The position numbers were made by a program, and so were the translations under genes. From UBA4738 sp002413305 (GTDB lineage: Bacteria > Actinomycetota > UBA4738): a stretch of 64,000 bases of DNA. Below are positions 23,413-32,452 of this stretch, piece by piece; positions within the stretch are counted from its first letter, which is position 1, and the number at the start of each line of letters is the position of its first letter. The notes under the pieces were generated by a model. It saw nothing but the letters and a program-made list of their open reading frames with translations. It was not told the origin of the DNA and did not search any database. The stretch spans positions 1-64,000 of the forward strand of contig DAIUAM010000010.1 of NCBI GenBank assembly GCA_036847185.1. The letters run 5' to 3'.

Positions 23413-25497
23413 TCATCCGGCGGGAAGCTCGACGGTGAGGCGGGTCCCCCCGCCGACCGGGCTGTGGATCCGGAGTTCGCCCCCCACCGCGCTGACCCGG
23501 TCGATCAGGCCGCGGAGGCCGGATCCGCCGGTGACTTCCGCCCCGCCGACCCCGTCGTCGGCCACGTCGATCCGCAGCCGTCCGCCCTCCTGCTCCGCCC
23601 GGACGGTCGCGGCACTGGCCCGCGCGTACTTCTGCACGTTCTGTAGCGCCTCGCTCACGTAGTACGCGGTGACCTCGATCGTGGGGTCGAACCGCCCCTC
23701 GACGTTCGCCTCCACCCTGACCGGCACCAGCGAGCGTTCGGCCAGGGATCGCAGCGCCGCCGGGATGCCCTGTTCGGTGAGGATCGCCGGATGGATCCCC
23801 CGGGCCAACTCCCGAAGCTCCACCAGCGTGGCCTGGAGCTCCTCGGTCGCCTCTCGCAGCGTCCCCGACGCCGCCGGATGCCGGCCGTCCAACTTCGTCA
23901 GCGTCGTCTTCGCGGCCACGGACAGCTCCACCAGGTCCCGTTGCGCCCCGTCGTGGATGTCGCGTTCCAGCCGTCGCCGCTCCAGGTCCTGGGCCGCGAC
24001 GATCCGCTGCCGCGACGCCTTCAGCTCCTCGACCAGCCGGACGTTGCGAAGGACGAGCCCGGCCTGCCCGGCGAGGTCCTCGACCACCTTCTGGTCGGTG
24101 GGCGTGAGCGCGTCGCCCCGCGCCTTGCGGAGCGCAAGGGCTCCGAGCAGCTCGCCCTGGTGGGATACGGGGAAGGCGTGGTCCACGTCCGGCAGCTCCG
24201 GCAGGACGCCGGGCTCTGCCATGCCGACGGCGAGGAGCTCTGTCCCTCCGTACGCCGAAGGCCAGATCGCCTCCCGGACGAACCTCGAATCGAGTCGAAG
24301 CCACACCTCCGACCGCTCGGCGCCGGTGGCGTCGCCCAGCAGCCGGGCCACCCGGGGCAGGAGGTCCTCGGTGACGAACGCCCCCGCCGTTCGGGCCGAG
24401 AACTCCGACAACACCTCGTAGGGCGTGGCGCGCTTGCCGTACACCAGGCGGTTCGCCACTCGCTGGACCCGTTCCCGAACCCAGCCGAACGAGAGCGCGA
24501 CCACCGCGGTGGCCAGGATCGACAGGCCGAGGTTCGGCGAGCTCGCACCATGCCCGATGGCCGACCCGATCCCTACAACGATGGCCACATAGACCGCGGT
24601 GATGAACGCCGCCAATGCGCCGTAAACCAGCGAGCGGTTGATGACGACGTCGATGTCGTACAGGCGGTACTTGAGGATGGCGAACCCGATGGCCACCGGG
24701 ATCAGCAGGAAGGTCAGGACACTCGAGCTCTGCACCGCATTGGACCACGTGGCGCCCGTCCAGGGCTGCACCACGAAAGCCATCACGTACGCGAACCCTA
24801 CGACCGCGGCGGCCGAGGCCAGCCACTTCATCTGCAGGCGATCGACCCCGCGCGAGCGACGGAAGCGCACGATGAGGCTGGCGGCCGACAGGGCGATCGA
24901 GATCGGAATCAGGAAGATGAACACGAACACCACGGGGGTGAAGGGACGCAGGGCCTCGATCCCCAGCGGGTTCTGGATGTTCGGGAAGCTGGTGGTGTCC
25001 AGCTTGCCGGGGAGCACCGTCAGCAGGATCCAGGTGGCCCCGATACCCACGCCTCCCAGCCAGCCCACCGTCTTCCAGCGGGGAGAGAGCGCCCGCCCGT
25101 CGGGGAACAGCAGCAGCAGATAGATCCCCATAATCCCGATCACCGGAGCCCACAGTGGCGCTTCCAGTCCGGCCGCCAGGTGCGCCTCGGGGAGCGCGCT
25201 CGGATGGAGGTGGCCGTACGACTCGATGGAACCGAGGACGCCACTGAGGGCCAGGACGCCGCCGATCGCGCCCAGCAGGATCCACCCGATCCGGTTCCGG
25301 GGCTGCTGGGCGAGGATCACGATGCCGACCAACGGGAAGACGAACGTGAACACATCGAACGCATCGACGCTGTGGGTGGACACGGCGATGCCGAGCCCAA
25401 CAGCGAACGAGAGCGTGATGAAGACGAAGAGCGCCCACGCCCTCCGCCGCCAGGTTCGAAGCTCCTCGGGCGTGGAGGAGGGCTCCGTGGAGCTCAT
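23413..25497 (-). CDS. Membrane sensor histidine kinase, HisKA_3 type (second of a pair)
   Basis: 694 residues. About ten hydrophobic segments in residues 15-320 include LLLLFPDGRALSPRW and YRLYDIDVVINRSLVYG, a membrane input module shared with the next gene. A GAF-like domain (about 345-480) precedes the phosphoacceptor helix RRRLERDIHDGAQ with the His near 507, then an HATPase_c domain with EALQNVQKYA (N box), DVADDGVGG and GSGLRGL. Its ATG overlaps the upstream kinase stop (ATGA), so the two are translationally coupled. No response regulator is adjacent. Confidence 0.88.
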   Translation of the reverse strand: MSSTEPSSTPEELRTWRRRAWALFVFITLSFAVGLGIAVSTHSVDAFDVFTFVFPLVGIVILAQQPRNRIGWILLGAIGGVLALSGVLGSIESYGHLHPSALPEAHLAAGLEAPLWAPVIGIMGIYLLLLFPDGRALSPRWKTVGWLGGVGIGATWILLTVLPGKLDTTSFPNIQNPLGIEALRPFTPVVFVFIFLIPISIALSAASLIVRFRRSRGVDRLQMKWLASAAAVVGFAYVMAFVVQPWTGATWSNAVQSSSVLTFLLIPVAIGFAILKYRLYDIDVVINRSLVYGALAAFITAVYVAIVVGIGSAIGHGASSPNLGLSILATAVVALSFGWVRERVQRVANRLVYGKRATPYEVLSEFSARTAGAFVTEDLLPRVARLLGDATGAERSEVWLRLDSRFVREAIWPSAYGGTELLAVGMAEPGVLPELPDVDHAFPVSHQGELLGALALRKARGDALTPTDQKVVEDLAGQAGLVLRNVRLVEELKASRQRIVAAQDLERRRLERDIHDGAQRDLVELSVAAKTTLTKLDGRHPAASGTLREATEELQATLVELRELARGIHPAILTEQGIPAALRSLAERSLVPVRVEANVEGRFDPTIEVTAYYVSEALQNVQKYARASAATVRAEQEGGRLRIDVADDGVGGAEVTGGSGLRGLIDRVSAVGGELRIHSPVGGGTRLTVELPAG

Positions 25498-27701
25498 CGC
25501 TCCGCCCCCACCATCGCCGCTTCTGCCCTCGGCGCGGCTTCCTCGTTCATCGGGGGCCCGAGCGGGATCCGGCCTGAGACCGTGGTGCCCGCTCCCGGCC
25601 GGGACCGCACCTCCAGCGACCCGTCGATGGCCGCCAGCCGGTCGGACATGTTCGCCAGGCCGGACCCGAGCGGCGTGGTGGCCGCGTCGTAGCCCGCCCC
25701 GTCGTCGGCCACCTCGAACACCAGCTCTCGGCCTCCCCCGTCCAGGCGGATCGCCACCGCGTGAGCCTGGGCGTACTTGGCCACGTTCTGGAGGGCCTCC
25801 AGGCAGCAGAAGTACACCGCCGCCTCGACGGCCTGCGGGTACCGGCCGACACCGGTCGCCAGGACCGTCACCGGGACCGGGGCCTTCCTCGCCTGCCCCT
25901 CCAGGGCGGCCACCAAGCCCTGGTCCGCCAGGAGCGGCGGGTAGATGCCTCGCGCCAGGTCGCGGAGGTTCCCCAGGGCGGCCTGGGTCCGCTCCGAGAG
26001 GGCCGCGATGTCCCGCCCGACCTCCTCGGCGCCGTCGCGTTCGACCAGCCTCCGCGCCAGATTGAACCGGATCGCCAGCGCCACCAGGCGCTGCTGCGCG
26101 CCATCGTGGATGTTGCGTTCGAGCTTCCGGCGCTCCTCGTCCTGGGTGGCGACCAGGCGCTGGCGGCTGGCCCGAAGGTCCTCGATCAGGCCGACGTTGC
26201 GGAGCACCATGCCGGCCTGCCCGGCCACGTCCGCCAGGAGCCTGGAGTCGACGGGGGTGAGCGAGTCCCCGGGGCGCTTGCGGACCACGACCCATCCCAG
26301 GAGCTCGCCCTGATGGGAGACCGGGACGACCCGCGAGCGCTCGTCCTCCTGCTGTGGGTCGGACACCGCGACCTCCACTCCCGCGCCGGTCGGGTCGGGC
26401 CAGGCTCCTTCGAGGCGGCGTCCGGAGCCGGTGCGGAGCCAGACCTCGGTCCGTTCGGCCCCGGTGCCCTTCGCCAGGGCTTCGGCCATCTTCGGCAGGA
26501 GGTCCAAGGCGACGTATCGTCCGGCCATCCGCGAGGAGAACGTTGAGAGGATCTCGTAGGGCGAGGCCCGGTCCCCGTACACCAGCCGGTTCGCCGTACG
26601 CTGGATCCGCTCCTTCACCGGCCCGAACGACAGCGCCACCACCGCGGTGGCCAGGATGGACAGGCCCAGGTTCGGGTTGGCGCCCTGCCCGACGGCAGCG
26701 CCCACGCCCACCACGATCGCCACGTAGACCGTGGTCACGAAGGCGGCCAGCGCGCCATACAGGAGGGCCCGGTTGATGACGACGTCGATGTCGTACAGGC
26801 GATGCTTGAGGACCGCGACGCCGACCGCTGCCGGGATCAGACCGAACGACAGCAGGCTCACCGACTGGCGGAGCCCGGTCAGCGGCAGGAACGGAGCCAT
26901 GGCAACCAGGAACAGCAGCGCCACGACGCACCCGGCCGTGGCCAGCCACTTGATCTGGAGGCGCTCCGTGCCTTCCGAGCGGCGGAACCGGAGCACCAAC
27001 GAGGCTGCTGAGGCGGCCATGGCGAACGGGATCACGCCGATAGCCGCGATGAGCACGCCACCCACCGGACGCAGGGGCGACAGGCCCATGGGGTTACGGA
27101 ACCGCGGATATCCGGTCCCGGTGGCGGTGCCGGGCAGGAACGTTGTGCAGAGCATACCGAGGGCGATCGCCGCACCGGTGACCCACGCCACAGGCCGCCA
27201 CCGTGGAGAGGCGATCCTGCCGTCCGGGAACAGGAGCAGCAGGAAGGTTCCGGTGAGGCCGATCGCCGGGATCCACGTCCACTGGTCGAGCTGGACGGTC
27301 ACGTGCGCCGCCGTGACCAGGCGGTGATGGGTCAGCCAGGCGTACGTCGCGAAGCCGGTGAAGAGGTGGTCCAGGCCCCAGGCCAGACCGATGCCGAGGA
27401 GGACCCAGCCGATGGCGTTGCGTGGCTGCGACCGGGTGATGAAGGCGCCCGCGACCGGGAACAGGATGGTCATCGCGGCGAACGCGAGCCCCGCCGCGAT
27501 GCCGCCGGATCCCCAGCTGCTGCCCTGCTGGGCTCCACGGGACAGGAACTGGAGCGTGAGCCCGCCCACGTACAGCACCAGGATGAGCGCGACGGTCCCG
27601 GACCGGAGCACGCGCACGGCACCATCCGAGAGCGGCGTGCCTCGCTGGCCCGCAGGCGCGGCTGCCGTGGCATCCCCCATCTCGGCCGGCGGACGGTTCA
27701 T
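25494..27701 (-). CDS. Membrane sensor histidine kinase, HisKA_3 type (first of a pair)
   Basis: 735 residues, clearly paralogous to the next gene along most of its length: the same LLLLFPDGRIASPRW, HRLYDIDVVINRALLYG, GAF-like region and phosphoacceptor RRKLERNIHDGAQQRL, followed by EALQNVAKYA, EVADDGAGYD and GSGLANMSDRL of the ATPase. It should sense a membrane or intracellular signal and phosphorylate a NarL-type regulator not present here. The ATG at 27701 is preceded by GAGATGAACC-like sequence with a weak site. Lon lies upstream beyond a strong terminator. Confidence 0.88.
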   Translation of the reverse strand: MNRPPAEMGDATAAAPAGQRGTPLSDGAVRVLRSGTVALILVLYVGGLTLQFLSRGAQQGSSWGSGGIAAGLAFAAMTILFPVAGAFITRSQPRNAIGWVLLGIGLAWGLDHLFTGFATYAWLTHHRLVTAAHVTVQLDQWTWIPAIGLTGTFLLLLFPDGRIASPRWRPVAWVTGAAIALGMLCTTFLPGTATGTGYPRFRNPMGLSPLRPVGGVLIAAIGVIPFAMAASAASLVLRFRRSEGTERLQIKWLATAGCVVALLFLVAMAPFLPLTGLRQSVSLLSFGLIPAAVGVAVLKHRLYDIDVVINRALLYGALAAFVTTVYVAIVVGVGAAVGQGANPNLGLSILATAVVALSFGPVKERIQRTANRLVYGDRASPYEILSTFSSRMAGRYVALDLLPKMAEALAKGTGAERTEVWLRTGSGRRLEGAWPDPTGAGVEVAVSDPQQEDERSRVVPVSHQGELLGWVVVRKRPGDSLTPVDSRLLADVAGQAGMVLRNVGLIEDLRASRQRLVATQDEERRKLERNIHDGAQQRLVALAIRFNLARRLVERDGAEEVGRDIAALSERTQAALGNLRDLARGIYPPLLADQGLVAALEGQARKAPVPVTVLATGVGRYPQAVEAAVYFCCLEALQNVAKYAQAHAVAIRLDGGGRELVFEVADDGAGYDAATTPLGSGLANMSDRLAAIDGSLEVRSRPGAGTTVSGRIPLGPPMNEEAAPRAEAAMVGAER

Positions 27702-27825
27702 CTCGGATCCATCACCGCGCCATCGTGCCAGTCCGACCCCGGTCCTGACCAGAGGGTTGTCCCCCGTGATCGGGGGGTGCGAGCCTCCCCATGGTTCGTG
27801 CGGGGGATGGTGCCGTGGGTGCGAA

Positions 27826-27853
27826 GGAGCCCCGCCTTGTCGGGCGGGGCTCC
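27826..27853 (-). terminator. Terminator after lon
   Basis: Perfect 11-bp inverted repeat GGAGCCCCGCC / GGCGGGGCTCC with a 6-nt loop, 36 bp beyond the lon stop on the minus strand. No T-run follows, as is common in GC-rich actinobacteria. Confidence 0.8.
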
Positions 27854-27888
27854 GTTCGTGCCGCGGGGGGTTCGGTTGCGGGAGACCC

Positions 27889-30378
27889 TTACGCGACCTG
27901 TTCGGCCGGCTCCTTGGCCGGTTCGAGCGCGAGCTTCAGCACCTCGTCGATCGTTTCGACCGGGTGGAACTGCATCTCTTCGCGCACCTGCTCGGGGACG
28001 TCCTCAAGGTCGCCTTCGTTCCGCTTCGGCAAAATGACCTCCTTGAGGCCCGCGCGGTGGGCGGCCAGCACCTTCTGCTTCAGCCCACCGATCGGCAGCA
28101 CCCGCCCTTGCAGGGTGACCTCGCCGGTCATGCCCACCGTGCTCCTCACCGGTCGCCCGGTGAGCAGGGAGGCGAGCGCGGTGGTCATCGTGATGCCCGC
28201 ACTGGGGCCGTCCTTCGGTACCGCGCCCGCGGGCACGTGCACGTGGAAGGCGCCCTTCAGGCTCTGCGTCGGGATGCCCAGTTGTTCCGCGTGGCTCCGC
28301 ACGAAGGACAGCGCGATCTGGACGGACTCCTTCATCACGTCGCCGAGTTGGCCGGTCAGGGTCAGCCCGTTGCCCGGGTGATCCTCGGTGTCCGTGCGCG
28401 TGGCCTCGATGAACAGGACATCCCCACCGGTGCCGGTGACGGCCAGTCCGGTCGCCACCCCGGGCACCGAGGTGCGTTCGGCCGCCTCGAAGAAGAACTT
28501 CTGCCGGCCGAGGTATCCACGGACGTCTGGGGCGTCGATCAGGATCTTCGCGACGGGAGCGGCCTCGCCCGGAGTGTCGGCGGCGTTGCCCAGAGCACCC
28601 AGCTCAGATGATGGCTCATTTTGAGCGGCCTCTTCGGGGAGCGGTTCCCCCTCCTCGCCAACCTCGCCCGCCGAGCCGACAGCCGTCCCGGCGGCCACCT
28701 TCGTGGCCACCTTCCGGAGCAGCTTGCCGATCTCGCGCTCGAGGTTCCGGACCCCTGCCTCGCGGGTGTAGTCGCCCACGATGACCTTCAGGGCTCCGTC
28801 GGTCAGTTCGACCTCCTCAGGCTGCAAGCCGTTGCGTTCGAGCTGCCGCCGCACCAGGTGGTGCCTGGCGATGGAGACCTTCTCGTCCTCGGTGTAGCCG
28901 TCGAGCCGGATGACCTCCATCCGGTCGAGCAACGCCCCGGGGATCGTCTCGGCGACGTTGCCGGTGGCGATGAACAGGACCTCGGAGAGGTCGAGGTCGA
29001 CCTCCAGGTAGTGGTCGCGGAACGTGTGGTTCTGCGCCGGGTCGAGCACCTCCAGCAGCGCTGAGCTCGGGTCGCCCCGCCAGTCCGCGCCGACCTTGTC
29101 GATCTCGTCGAGCATGAGCACCGGGTTCTTCGTCCCGGACTCCTTCAGCGCCCGCACGATCCGGCCGGGCAGCGCGCCGACGTAGGTCCGCCGGTGGCCG
29201 CGGATCTCGGCCTCGTCGTGGATCCCGCCCAGTGAGATGCGCCCGAACTTCCGTCCCAGCGCCCGCGCCACGGACTCGCCCAGCGAGGTCTTGCCCACGC
29301 CCGGAGGCCCGACCAGCGTGAGGATCGCGCCGGACCCCCGCCCGGAGGAGACCTCGGCCAGGCCGCGTTCGGCCCGGAGCTTCCGCACCGCGAGGTACTC
29401 GATGATCCGGTCCTTGACGTCGCCCAAGCCCTCATGGTCCTCGTCGAGGATGCGGCGGGCCTCGGTGATGTCCAGGTTGTCGTCGGTCCGGACGTTCCAC
29501 GGGATCTCGACCATCCAGTCGAGGTAGGTCCGGATCCAGCCGTATTCGGGCGACTGCTCGGACATGCGCTCCAGGCGGCCGAGCTCGCGTTCGGCCTCCT
29601 GCTTGGGGCCCTCGGGCATGCCGGCCTCTTCGATCTTCTTGCGGTACTCGGCGATGACGCCCTCGCCCTCGTCGGACTCGCCGAGCTCCTTCTTGATGGC
29701 CTCGAGCTGCTGGCGAAGGATGTACTCGCGCTGGTTCTTCTGCATGCCCTCGGTGACCTCGCTCCGGATCTTGTCCTTGAGCGAGATCTCCGCGAGGGAG
29801 TCCTTGGCCCACCGGACGACCTTCTCCAAGCGCTGCTCCACGTCCAGCGCTTCCAGGACCTGCAGCTTCTGTTCGAACGAGAGGTCGGGGCTGTATCCGG
29901 CCATGTCGGCCAGCGCCCCGGGCTCGTCGATGCCCCGCAGGAACTCCGCGATCTGCGGCGCCCCCCGAAGCTCGAGGATGTTCTCCACGGTGGCCCGGTA
30001 CTCGCGAGCCAACTCGTGCGCCCGGGCGCTTGCCTTGGCTGGGTCGAGCTGGGCTTCGAACTGCACCCACACGGCGTCCCCGGTCCCGGCCACCCCGGAG
30101 CCGATGGTGGCCCGGTGCAGGCCGCGGATGACCAGGGCCTCCGTTCCGCCGGGCGTCCGCCCCATCTCCTCGATGTGGGCGACCGTCCCGACCCGGGCGT
30201 ACCGCCCGTTCTCGGCCCGCGGGACCAGCAGGAGGGTGTCGTCGGCCTGGTGAGCTGCGGAAACCGCCGCCTTCGCCTCGTCGGTCTCGAGCGTGACGGT
30301 CACCACCATGCCGGGCAGAACCACCCCTGTGGTCAGGGGCAGCAAAGGAAGGATCTTCGTATCAAGCTGTTCAGCCAC
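27889..30378 (-). CDS. lon: ATP-dependent protease Lon
   Basis: About 829 residues. The LON N-terminal substrate domain (1-200, ILPLLPLTTGVVLPGMVV), coiled region with EYILRQQLEAIKKELGE, AAA+ module with Walker A GPPGVGKTS and sensor motifs, and the C-terminal peptidase with PKDGPSAGIT (catalytic Ser) and PIGGLKQKVLAA (catalytic Lys). It degrades misfolded and regulatory proteins. The GTG at 30378 follows GGGAGAC; an ATG 21 nt earlier is less well placed. An unusual acidic, Gly/Ala-rich insertion of about 55 residues lies between the AAA+ and protease parts (28535-28710). Confidence 0.93.
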   Translation of the reverse strand: MAEQLDTKILPLLPLTTGVVLPGMVVTVTLETDEAKAAVSAAHQADDTLLLVPRAENGRYARVGTVAHIEEMGRTPGGTEALVIRGLHRATIGSGVAGTGDAVWVQFEAQLDPAKASARAHELAREYRATVENILELRGAPQIAEFLRGIDEPGALADMAGYSPDLSFEQKLQVLEALDVEQRLEKVVRWAKDSLAEISLKDKIRSEVTEGMQKNQREYILRQQLEAIKKELGESDEGEGVIAEYRKKIEEAGMPEGPKQEAERELGRLERMSEQSPEYGWIRTYLDWMVEIPWNVRTDDNLDITEARRILDEDHEGLGDVKDRIIEYLAVRKLRAERGLAEVSSGRGSGAILTLVGPPGVGKTSLGESVARALGRKFGRISLGGIHDEAEIRGHRRTYVGALPGRIVRALKESGTKNPVLMLDEIDKVGADWRGDPSSALLEVLDPAQNHTFRDHYLEVDLDLSEVLFIATGNVAETIPGALLDRMEVIRLDGYTEDEKVSIARHHLVRRQLERNGLQPEEVELTDGALKVIVGDYTREAGVRNLEREIGKLLRKVATKVAAGTAVGSAGEVGEEGEPLPEEAAQNEPSSELGALGNAADTPGEAAPVAKILIDAPDVRGYLGRQKFFFEAAERTSVPGVATGLAVTGTGGDVLFIEATRTDTEDHPGNGLTLTGQLGDVMKESVQIALSFVRSHAEQLGIPTQSLKGAFHVHVPAGAVPKDGPSAGITMTTALASLLTGRPVRSTVGMTGEVTLQGRVLPIGGLKQKVLAAHRAGLKEVILPKRNEGDLEDVPEQVREEMQFHPVETIDEVLKLALEPAKEPAEQVA

Positions 30379-30451
30379 GTCTGTCTCCCATCTCCGCATT
30401 CAGACCCGTTCAACAGGCAGCCTCGGGCCACTATTCCGCCTCAGGCCCAAA

Positions 30452-30472
30452 GTTGAGCGCGTGGCACTCAGA
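30452..30472. promoter_or_regulatory. HAIR-like HspR operator upstream of lon
   Basis: TTGAG at 30453-30457, nine bases, then CTCA at 30467-30470. The HspR box (HAIR) is CTTGAGT-N7-ACTCAAG; ten of the 14 defined bases agree with the right spacing. Streptomyces lon is known to be HspR-controlled. It lies about 75 bp upstream of the lon start. HspR itself is not in the window. Confidence 0.4.
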
Positions 30473-30571
30473 CTCACCGTCAAGAGTCGGTCCATACGGC
30501 AGAATGAACCGATCGGGATTCACTGGAGATGAGGCTGGTGAACGAATAGCTTGATCCGACTTCAGATGCGA

Positions 30572-31495
30572 TCAAGCCAAGAAGACCTCGTCGTTATGCC
30601 ACTCGAAGAGATCCGGACTGGGGCGATCCTCAGGCCGAGGTGGTAGCCAGAGCGGCGAGTCCTCCATTGCGAAGTACTCCTCGCCGTTGTCGAACTCATC
30701 GCGAAGGCGGCGACTAGCTCGAAACTCGTAAGCCGGCGTGATCGTGACATATCCAAGATCGAAAAGTCTGTGCACGTCCGAGCGCAGAAGCAGGCCATTT
30801 GAGACGAGGTTCCTACCGCCATCACTAACTGGGCGGATGTGCGCAGCTTGCAGGACGGGCAGCGCTTTCTCCTTCGTGACCGCACAGCGCCTCGAATACG
30901 CATCTGTGACGAGCATCCGGAATGCGCCCTGTCCCAAGCGCTGGCGCGCGAGAACAGGGTCCCCATACATCGGCGCGTCGGGCTCGGTCAGGTGCTCCCG
31001 AGCCCAGGCCATCTGTCGCGCGAGAAGCACCTGCTCCCACATCCGCTGTCCTATGCCCGACCCCAAGTCGTAGGACTTGCCTTGGACGATGTTCGGCCGC
31101 CAGTCGAGTGGCGCGGGGATCCAGTCCGACTCGGGGAGGAACCACGGGTCCTCGATGATCAGGCAGCCGACCGCAGGGTCCTCGTTCGGTCCTGGCCTCG
31201 GCTTGCGGTATCGCGTGACGCGAGCCCGCATCTCCCCGATGGTGGCCGCCCCGTTCTTCTGCTCGAACGCCTCCCATGTGAGCGAGAGCGGGAAGGTCGT
31301 CGACCACAGGTAGGTCCCGCCTCCGACGATCGCGTTGTCGGGGTAGTGGAGCTTGAACAGAAACGGCTCCCCAGTCTGGATCGCGCTGAACCGCCTCCCG
31401 CCGGACGGCTGCCAGAAGTTCACCTCGTCGAGTTCCGGCCGCGCGAGAAGGAAGCGGTACCACTCCCGGTCCGTCACCGCGACCCACGCACGCAT
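30572..31495 (-). CDS. HNH endonuclease domain protein
   Basis: About 307 residues. The N-terminal 180 residues (REWYRFLLARPELDEVNFW, FKLHYPDNAIVGGGTY) are an unassigned domain; the C-terminal part holds an HNH motif: RRCAVTKEKALPVLQAAHI, then NGLLLRSDVHRLFDLGY. Such proteins are often restriction-type nucleases. The ATG at 31495 follows TTGGAGG and is preferred over earlier ATGs. The coding sequence looks less GC-rich than its neighbours, suggesting acquisition. No methylase is adjacent, so self-versus-foreign recognition is unexplained. Confidence 0.8.
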   Translation of the reverse strand: MRAWVAVTDREWYRFLLARPELDEVNFWQPSGGRRFSAIQTGEPFLFKLHYPDNAIVGGGTYLWSTTFPLSLTWEAFEQKNGAATIGEMRARVTRYRKPRPGPNEDPAVGCLIIEDPWFLPESDWIPAPLDWRPNIVQGKSYDLGSGIGQRMWEQVLLARQMAWAREHLTEPDAPMYGDPVLARQRLGQGAFRMLVTDAYSRRCAVTKEKALPVLQAAHIRPVSDGGRNLVSNGLLLRSDVHRLFDLGYVTITPAYEFRASRRLRDEFDNGEEYFAMEDSPLWLPPRPEDRPSPDLFEWHNDEVFLA

Positions 31496-31547
31496 TTCCG
31501 CCTCCAACTTGCTTGAACCGTCGTTGGCGGACTGTAATCGGGCGATC

Positions 31548-31676
31548 ATGAGCACACAAGACGCAGGAGGACTCCCCTTCGTTCGGTACCAGGACGGCGG
31601 TCGCGTGCATTTCGAGGACGACCAGACCCGCGACTTCGTCATCAGCCGGGTCGAATGGCCCGAGGGGCTCGAGTAG
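31548..31676 (+). CDS. Possible 42-aa small protein
   Basis: ORF divergent from the HNH gene: MSTQDAGGLPFVRYQDGGRV..., with a charged centre HFEDDQTRDF and ending in WPEGLE. No ribosome site is clear and no family is recognised. It may be a remnant or an untranslated frame; the protein-like composition is the only support. Confidence 0.25.
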   Translation: MSTQDAGGLPFVRYQDGGRVHFEDDQTRDFVISRVEWPEGLE

Positions 31677-31746
31677 CAGGAACCGCCAGGACCATCTGAT
31701 GTCGTACGACGGCTTATCCTTCACAGATAGCCATGGGAAGTGACAT

Positions 31747-32001
31747 ATGATGCTCGATATGGCCAGGAAGCAGGTGATCGTCCAGCTCGACGAGCGGCTC
31801 CTGCGGGAATTGGACCAGGAGGCGAGGGCCCGCGGGATCAACCGAAGCGAGCTGCTCCGACGCGCCGCGGCGGCGTACCTGGAGGCCTCGCGCGAAGCCG
31901 CGGACGAGCGGCAGATGATCGAGGCCTACCGCCGGAACCCCGAGGACGAGGTGGACACGGCGCTGTACACCCGGCTGGCCATCGAGAACTGGCCGGACTA
32001 G
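31747..32001 (+). CDS. Ribbon-helix-helix antitoxin (MazE/CopG-like)
   Basis: 84 residues. The N-terminal ribbon-helix-helix, KQVIVQLDERLLRELDQEARARGINRSELLRRAA, shows the alternating beta-strand residues and conserved G-x-N/S-R of CopG-type DNA-binding proteins; the acidic C-terminus (DEVDTALYTRLAIENW) probably wraps the toxin. The stop TAG is immediately followed by the GTG of the MazF-like gene. It should neutralise that toxin and repress the operon. The ATG at 31747 has GGGAAG upstream. Confidence 0.85.
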   Translation: MMLDMARKQVIVQLDERLLRELDQEARARGINRSELLRRAAAAYLEASREAADERQMIEAYRRNPEDEVDTALYTRLAIENWPD

Positions 32002-32319
32002 GTGCGACGGGGCGAGGTCTTCTGGGGAGACCTCGGGCCGGACGGTCGCCGGCCCGTCGTCATCCTCACTCGGAGCGCGGCGATCGGCGTTCGAACCCGG
32101 CTGACGGTGGCGCCGGTCACCACGATCATCCGCGGCATCCGGTCCGAAGTCCCCGTGGGGCCCGAGGAGGGCCTCGCCCAGGATTCGGTGATCAGCTGCG
32201 ACAACCTCGCGACTCTGGACAAGCGCGTCTTCGACCTGAACCCGGTCGGTCGGCTGGACACGGCGAAGCTCGCCCGCCTGGATGCCGCCCTACGGTTCGC
32301 GCTCGCAATCCGCTTCTGA
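32002..32319 (+). CDS. MazF/PemK-like endoribonuclease toxin
   Basis: 105 residues. MazF-fold markers: RRGEVFWGDLG, RRPVVILTRSAAI, VAPVTTIIRGI and QDSVISCDNLATLDK. Family toxins cleave mRNA at short sequences. The GTG start directly abuts the antitoxin stop, so translation of the two is coupled. The pair sits next to the HNH nuclease gene, in a small block with an accessory flavour. Confidence 0.88.
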   Translation: MRRGEVFWGDLGPDGRRPVVILTRSAAIGVRTRLTVAPVTTIIRGIRSEVPVGPEEGLAQDSVISCDNLATLDKRVFDLNPVGRLDTAKLARLDAALRFALAIRF

Positions 32320-32452
32320 TCGTTCAGCTTGAAGGCACTGCCCGCCTGGGACTGGTTCGGGCGCTCGACAGGCGCGTATGGTGCCCACAGACCGGATCCG
32401 AACGCCGGCGCCCACCCCTTGACGGCTGACGGACGCGCGAACAGAGAGGAGC

